From: Saccoglossus kowalevskii
Lineage: Eukaryota; Hemichordata; Enteropneusta; Harrimaniidae
Direction of reading: 5' to 3'
DNA: 12,398 nucleotides
NCBI RefSeq assembly: GCF_000003605.2
Contig: NW_003139835.1
Coordinates: forward strand, 15,593-27,990
Position numbers and translations under genes: made by a program. Below, one piece after another: positions 8,560-12,398 of the stretch; position 1 is the first letter of the stretch, and each line of letters begins with the position of its first letter. A model generated the notes under the pieces. The model worked only from the letters and a program-made list of their open reading frames with translations, was not told the DNA's origin and did no database searches.

Positions 8560-8892
8560 TTATTCAATACAATAAACTTTGATTGTAACGGTATCTCTTT
8601 TTGGAGGATGTGGTGGCCCTGAAAAAGGGACGTTTGATTTGTGCAGCAAAATATATTGCGGATGTCGGTGAACACCTTGAACCACAGTCCCTCCACAAAC
8701 AGCCTGTTCGTTCTGTGTGAGGCTATTCTCACTGCCATCCAGTGCAATTGTTATGCGGATTAGCGGATGTCCGGGCGGATGTGTTTCACTCTGTCCCAAC
8801 TGTGCGAGACTGGTATTACCAGACACTGTTGTTTTGAAAATCACTGAGGTGAAATTGTGATTTTTGGCGGTGTCTACATGAGGGAAAATAAA
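8560..8892 (-). CDS. Probable last coding exon of an unrecognised protein
   Basis: The minus frame runs from an acceptor near 8893 or, with a better pyrimidine tract, near 8874 (CCCTCATGTAG) to a TAA at 8562-8560. It gives about 103-110 codons. Landmarks in order are KNHNFTSVIFKTTVSGNTS, a proline/histidine loop (THPPGHPLIRITIALDG), QAVCGGTVVQG, QYILLHKSNVPFSGPPHPP, and the end VTIKVYCIE. The alternating hydrophobic pattern suggests beta strands with two cysteines. Codons are C/G-rich at third positions compared with the flanks, a strong coding sign. There is no in-frame ATG, so upstream exons must exist. AATAAA overlaps the stop (GAATAAAC) and another lies near 8500. I do not recognise the family. 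The overlapping 87-codon frame is a shadow. Confidence 0.7.
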   Translation of the reverse strand, partial: FIFPHVDTAKNHNFTSVIFKTTVSGNTSLAQLGQSETHPPGHPLIRITIALDGSENSLTQNEQAVCGGTVVQGVHRHPQYILLHKSNVPFSGPPHPPKRDTVTIKVYCIE

Positions 8893-8953
8893 CTGCGAAT
8901 AGGCCTACGTCGCTTCAAAATACGCAAACCGGGAAGTCAAATAAGTGTTAAAG

Positions 8954-8980
8954 TTGGAAGCTTGCGAGCTTAGTTTCCAA
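8954..8980. other. Small imperfect hairpin
   Basis: TTGGAA (8954-8959) pairs with TTCCAA (8975-8980), and AGCT flanks a TGCG loop region inside, with a four-base bulge. It sits in the presumed intron between the two minus-strand exons. No known function is suggested. Confidence 0.4.
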
Positions 8981-9060
8981 TTTATTTACTTACTCAATTT
9001 TTGTTTTATTCCATACCGAGTGTTTAAAATGCATGGGAGCTTGGCCGATGTAAAACATAC

Positions 9061-9182
9061 CTCCGGGAAATAAGACACCCCGTTCAATACAGCTCCTTTG
9101 CAGGACATTCTGCTTACATTCGAGAAATTTCTTGTACTCGTTCTTAGCATTATCATACTTGTACTCCTTTGGTCGCCCACGT
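9061..9182 (-). CDS. Probable coding exon, basic RGRPKEY-type segment, unrecognised
   Basis: An acceptor CAAAATTTACAG ends at 9183 and a donor GGAG|GTATGT begins at 9060. One split-codon base is followed by RGRPKEYKYDNAKNEYKKFL, then ECKQNVLQRSC and a segment ending GVLFPG, closing in phase 1. The opening RGRP resembles an AT-hook core, and the lysine-rich middle suggests a helix. If the donor is not used, the frame continues 20 codons to a TAA at 8992-8990, itself next to a GTAAGT. The phase-1 donor fits the acceptor near 8874 (exon starting with two bases of a codon), so this exon may join the 8560 exon across an intron of about 190 bp. The plus-strand hydrophobic frame over the same bases (about 9098-9355) looks like the antisense shadow of K/N/Y codons. 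Confidence 0.6.
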
Positions 9183-9471
9183 CTGTAAATTTTGACTTAT
9201 TTGACGGTGACACAAGTCAAGCGTCTAAGCAATCACAGAACTGGATTCAAGCAATGGGGGCTGTCCTTTGCTTTTTATGCAAATTGTTTTTCTCAACGAC
9301 CGGCAAAAACGTTTTATTCTGGATCAACCTTTTTAAGAGCAAATACAGATTGTGATTGTTATTCGAATCGACTTTTTTTCAAAAGCAAATACAAACTCTG
9401 ATGTTTTTTTTATTAAATAATAAATTTCATAGATATAAAAATAAATGCATGTGATTTCAATGTTATTTTAG
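9183..9471. other. Non-coding stretch with a short near-duplicate
   Basis: AGAGCAAATACAGATTGTGA (about 9336-9355) and AAAGCAAATACAAACTCTGA (about 9382-9401) are near copies 46 bp apart. No supported exon is seen here. The part just above 9183 is the likely intron before the minus-strand exon. Confidence 0.4.
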
Positions 9472-9587
9472 TTCATGCAAATTACGCGGAGGCAAAACTG
9501 ACCTCGCTCACACTCGACGAGTACAGAAGTACAGAAACACGTAATCTGACAGAGCTGGTGCAAATTACCAAGAGCTCCGGAATATGA
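9472..9587 (+). CDS. Probable last coding exon on the plus strand, unrecognised
   Basis: An acceptor (TTTCAATGTTATTTTAG) precedes an open frame in which two bases complete a codon and then HANYAEAKLTSLTLDEYRST, and later RNLTELVQITKSSGI, run to a TGA at 9585-9587. Codons such as CTG, ACC, CTC, GAC, GAG and TCC stand out against the AT-rich surroundings. An interspersed repeat begins immediately after the stop, consistent with a 3' UTR. Upstream exons would have to interleave with minus-strand exons, so a nested or antisense arrangement is implied, unless the minus-strand frame over the same region (71 codons, 9468-9683) is the real one. That frame runs into the repeat and has weaker splice sites. 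Confidence 0.45.
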
Positions 9588-9594
9588 AAGTTTG

Positions 9595-9731
9595 ATCGAA
9601 TTTTCAGAGTCGCTAAAGCCGACATTTCCGGGCAGGATCGAAATTTCGGAGGACGTAAAATTACAGAAACTCGCCAAAAACACTGGCGGTCAAATTTCTA
9701 GAACGGTCGAAATTTTAGAGTTTTTACGGTA
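9595..9731 (-). repeat. Second, inverted copy of the TACCGTA repeat family
   Basis: Read on the minus strand from 9731 it starts TACCGTAAAAACTCTAAAAT followed by TTCGACC, nearly matching the head at 7750. The body holds several TCGAAATTT-like words (plus strand 9595, 9639, 9690 and 9707). The 70-codon plus frame across it (to 9804) is therefore probably TE-derived and not a gene. Confidence 0.6.
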
Positions 9732-9804
9732 TCTCCCAAATCCCATGGGAATACTAGACTGGGTTTCAAAACCAACTCATGGAGAGAGTTTTTGCACAGT
9801 TTGA

Positions 9805-10713
9805 TACACATTTGCAAACCTACCAATAAAATCTTTACAGAAAACAAGATGTCAGAAAATCAATATAAGCACTCCTATGAATTGGGTGCCAAACTTTTGA
9901 TCAAGATCTGCAGTCAAAAGAAAATATGTTAAGTCCAAAGTTATCAAAACAAAAACAACGCTAAAATACATAAAAAAGCAAAAAGTTGCATCCACATTTT
10001 GAAAGAAAAATTGTACTCAAAAATAAAGTTCAAGCGACAAATAATGTTTTGTTGAAATGTATAAATTTTTAAAATTAAAATTCACAGGAATTTGTTTCAG
10101 CTATTAGAACAGAATGATATAGCTTTTATAATGCTAATTTAAAAATGTACTTCAAAAACAAAGATTGCAGTGTTTGAAGATGTAGATTCTTAGGAGGTAA
10201 CAGTATTGTTGATTTAGCTTTTCACTGGACACCAACCAACTGTTTGATTTGATTTACATAGAGGGTGTTTTTTTTATTTTTCAAACAATACAGTAGTTGC
10301 ATATGATAAGGCAGTTCATATTTGTCTCAGTGAATCATTAATTTTTGACAGACACCTGTACAAAATACTTGGACAAAAGCCAGCTAAAATATTCTGTTAT
10401 CTTGCATGTTATATGAATTTATTCGTGTCTAAATGCAGCACTTTTTTTCGGAGATGAGGCATTTGTTTTTATACTAAAATATCAGAATTTCTTTGAATAA
10501 AGCTTAAAATAATTAAACAAATTAGACATCAATGTTTTTGTAAGATATTTATATTTTAAGAGCATTCCCACTGCTGTTTCATTCCCAAAACTTGTTTTAA
10601 TTCAAAATTGATTATGACAATGCATATTCATATTTAAACAAACTATGATAAAGGAATAACATTATATAGCAAAGGGTAAAGTCACCAGAGATCAACTATG
10701 TTTTTCTCTTCAG
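9805..10713. other. AT-rich non-coding stretch
   Basis: No robust exon is seen. One short plus frame after CTTTACAG at about 9840 reads MSENQYKHSYELGAKLLIKI and soon stops at TAA. It lacks a donor or other support, so it is noted only here. The rest is homopolymer-rich A/T DNA that looks intronic, ending in the strong acceptor TTTTTCTCTTCAG at about 10701-10713. Confidence 0.45.
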
Positions 10714-10777
10714 GTGCGAATACATTGTTATAGCCAACCAGTTACTGTGCACACATGCAAGCACAAAATGTAAACCA
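10714..10777 (+). CDS. Possible exon with the end of an MRH lectin domain (ERLEC1/OS-9-like)
   Basis: A strong acceptor (TGTTTTTCTCTTCAG) is followed by one base of a split codon and then CEYIVIANQLLCTHASTKCKP, before GTATGA, which is either a weak donor or V plus a stop. The spacing and residues resemble the last strand of mannose-6-phosphate-receptor-homology domains in ER quality-control lectins. Human ERLEC1, as I recall it, has CEYEVVILTPLLCSHP here. The shared pattern is C-E-Y-x-V, then L-L-C-x-H. The window copy is one residue shorter and lacks the usual T-P. Such lectins hand misfolded glycoproteins to the ERAD machinery. No other exon of such a gene was identified, so this could be a diverged exon, a pseudogene piece or chance. 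Confidence 0.35.
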
Positions 10778-10793
10778 GTATGACAGCATATAA

Positions 10794-10807
10794 CCCCCCC
10801 CCCCCCC
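10794..10807. repeat. C14 homopolymer
   Basis: Fourteen consecutive C residues directly follow TATAA in an AT-rich context. Such tracts are prone to length errors, so the coordinate frame around it may be off by a base or two. Confidence 0.9.
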
Positions 10808-12058
10808 ATAATCAGATTGCTCTGCATCAGTTCTAATAATCAATGCCTTTAAAGTTTCTTAAATCATGTAAAAGTGATTGCTTCCAATCATGCAGATATT
10901 CATAGCAACATTCAATTTATGATTTTTTTGACATATACTCTTTCCTTTAAAAGTTGTAGTTTTGCTCAACTACTATCTCCTTCTTTTTCTATCTAGTTCT
11001 TTTTGCCAGTGTTCAAGGTCATGTTTGAAGAAAGTAAATAAAAGTGTTCTTACCAAATGAACAAAGTTTGCTGTAGAAAGAATACCATAACGAAAAACTA
11101 CAACACAAAAATGCAAAGCAGTTGTAAGTTTCCATTAGAATCAATTTCAAATATCTTAATATGAATAATTAAAGCCACAAGTAGTATCAGTTGGACCCAA
11201 GCTTTCAGGCATCTGTTTCATAATTAATGAGGTCACATGTTGCCATATTTTTACCTTGCTGAATACTTAAAATCTATTATTTATAATGGCATGTCAGTCT
11301 ATTAAGACTGGATGGGGACTAATTCGGTGACAATGAATTGTTGTTTGTCTTTACATTAGTGCTGTGTTGAATAGTGAAGAACTGAAAGATTTAATGAATG
11401 TTCTGAGTACATATCATACAGAAAATGTACTGTTTCAGGTTTTATATGCTCTACTGTTAAAGATGCATTTTTGATACAAGTACAGTGTACATATTTAAAA
11501 AGGTTGAAATATTTATAATTCAGAATATGGACAGAAGCATTCCATTGCATACTGAGTGAAAGCCGATTTCATTTTGAATTAATGCCATATAGGTAAAACA
11601 CATGTTTCCATCTATTTGGAATTTCAAGCATTTTATTTTCTCCATAGAAATACATACAAAATGAAAACAAATATGGGAAACATTTTGTTGCTAAATCTTT
11701 CTACAAATTACATACAAATTGAAAAAACACCTAATTAGGCACAAAGACTTTGTACATTGTTCAATTCAACATATTGTAAAAGGAAACCCTTAACTGTGTA
11801 TGGTTATGGCAGTGACTGCATACAAATACCAGTAAGAATATGTGACAACTGTTATGAAATATGATTAGTAAAATTATTCTGCATGTTACTACAATGGGGC
11901 ATGTATGCATGAATGATTGGAAAGTGTCTTGTGTGGAAATTACAAAAAAACGTTTGAAAAGAAAATTGTATGTAGGGCAGCAAGATCTATTAAGATCTAG
12001 AAGAGATCTTTTTTTCAATGCCTTCTCCCCAATTTGTGTATAAAGATATTTGAAAAGG
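10808..12058. other. AT-rich stretch; its right part is probably 3' UTR of a minus-strand gene
   Basis: The part nearest 12058 would be 3' untranslated sequence of the minus-strand terminal exon. An AATAAA on the minus strand near 11632 could be its poly(A) signal. Long overlapping frames on both strands (plus 11861-12043, minus 11761-12099) lack splice sites or coding-like codons. AGATCT occurs three times within 11983-12011, forming a small dyad. A CAGTCT-ATTA-AGACTG hairpin lies at 11296-11311 next to GGGGACT. Confidence 0.4.
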
Positions 12059-12107
12059 CTATTCTGTTGTTTCTGGGTCCAGAACAACTCCTCCTTCAAC
12101 TATTTTG
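12059..12107 (-). CDS. Last coding exon, C-terminus KIVEGGVVLDPETTE
   Basis: On the minus strand a strong pyrimidine-rich acceptor (ACCTTTCCGTCATTCTCTTCAG, read in the minus direction) is followed by one split-codon base and 15 codons spelling KIVEGGVVLDPETTE, then TAG (12061-12059). The other two frames close within four codons. Codons (GAA GGA GGA GTT CTG GAC CCA) contrast with the AT-rich flanks. The peptide reads as the tail of a conserved intracellular protein, but I cannot name it. Upstream exons lie beyond the right edge, because none was found up to 12398. Confidence 0.65.
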
Positions 12108-12398
12108 CTGAAGAGAATGACGGAAAGGTATTTAGTTTTGTATAATATGCATCATTTATCCAATGCTAGCTTATTAACTATTATATCCAAGCATCAATGT
12201 ATCATTTTGCAGGCTGATTGTAAACTTGCCAATGAAAATTTCTGATAATGTCTCCCAGTGTAAAATTGTTGTTGTCATTGCATACTCTTGTAAATGTTCA
12301 CATTTGGGGTGATATGTATTTCTTTTTTTATTTGCAACTGTATTCTTGTTTGTGCTACTGCTTGTTACGTGATATATTTATGATACATGTACTAACTT
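12108..12398. other. Probable intron of the minus-strand gene
   Basis: It lies upstream of the terminal exon on the minus strand and contains no exon I can defend. A plus-strand acceptor (TATCATTTTGCAG) followed by ADCKLANENF and a stop at 12243-12245 is present but too short to accept. Confidence 0.4.

Noticed and set aside
8484-8747. 87-residue minus-strand frame
   Set aside because: It is a shadow frame of the terminal exon at 8560-8892, with AT-driven composition at its end.
9098-9355. 85-residue plus-strand frame with hydrophobic, membrane-like stretches
   Set aside because: It lies antisense to the lysine- and asparagine-rich minus-strand exon at 9061-9182, which has better splice sites and codon use. 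Antisense of K/N/Y codons naturally reads as F/L/I/V.
9592-9804. 70-residue plus-strand frame that looks protein-like
   Set aside because: It runs across the inverted TACCGTA repeat (9595-9731), whose relative at 7750 is non-coding, and it lacks a start or strong splice sites.
11054-11070. 17-base minus-strand micro-exon between CTACAG and GTAAGA
   Set aside because: Both splice signals look good, but 17 bases carry no testable coding signal.
11861-12043. 60-residue plus-strand frame with K/R-rich stretch
   Set aside because: It starts right after an in-frame stop, has no acceptor or donor, and is antisense to a presumed 3' UTR.
11761-12099. 112-residue minus-strand frame, the longest in the window
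   Set aside because: It overlaps the accepted terminal exon in a different frame, has F/I/C-rich chance-like composition and no splice sites, and is most likely 3' UTR sequence.
12213-12245. Plus-strand mini-exon reading ADCKLANENF then stop after a TTTTGCAG acceptor
   Set aside because: Ten codons are too few. It lies in the likely intron of a minus-strand gene, and its faint likeness to an ERLEC1 tail is not above chance.

Overview
The window reads as intron-rich, TE-rich animal nuclear DNA. It is AT-rich (roughly two thirds A+T by eye) and has no long open reading frame, no rRNA or tRNA, and no bacterial-style gene packing. The only convincing coding signal is short islands of open frame bordered by splice-like AG and GT sites. 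Frequent ACATGTA and ACCGGTA words and the type of interspersed repeats suggest a marine invertebrate, perhaps a mollusc or another lophotrochozoan. That placement is an inference.

Layout: 1-1250 holds degraded repeat fragments. 1756-2560 is a worn repeat that opens with a GC-rich hairpin followed by a (GTCC/GTCT)n tract and ATGGCC-NN-GGCCAT blocks. A probable plus-strand exon lies at 2918-3000. 3241-5594 is a 2.35-kb element with about 500-bp terminal inverted repeats and no recognisable transposase. Directly after it, 5617-6801 is a better preserved copy of the hairpin family. It has a head hairpin, a GCGT microsatellite, a core of alternating 152/150-bp monomers (302-bp dimers) and a terminal palindrome, and it resembles non-autonomous Helitron-like (pearl/DINE-type) elements.

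6802-9590 is a gene-bearing stretch with minus-strand exons at 7379-7525, 8560-8892 (a terminal exon of about 100 codons) and 9061-9182. A 38/36-bp tandem array lies between them at 8137-8482. A plus-strand terminal exon is likely at 9472-9587, just before a repeat (9595-9731) that has an inverted relative at 7750-7866. Downstream, 10714-10777 is a plausible plus-strand exon resembling the end of an MRH (OS-9/ERLEC1-type lectin) domain. 12059-12107 is a convincing minus-strand last coding exon ending in KIVEGGVVLDPETTE.

No exon could be joined with certainty to another, so the number of genes is unknown; exons on both strands imply at least two. No operon-like or defence-like system is visible. 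The most novel items are the long-TIR element, the dimeric-core element, the hairpin-forming satellite and the unrecognised minus-strand protein at 8560-9182.
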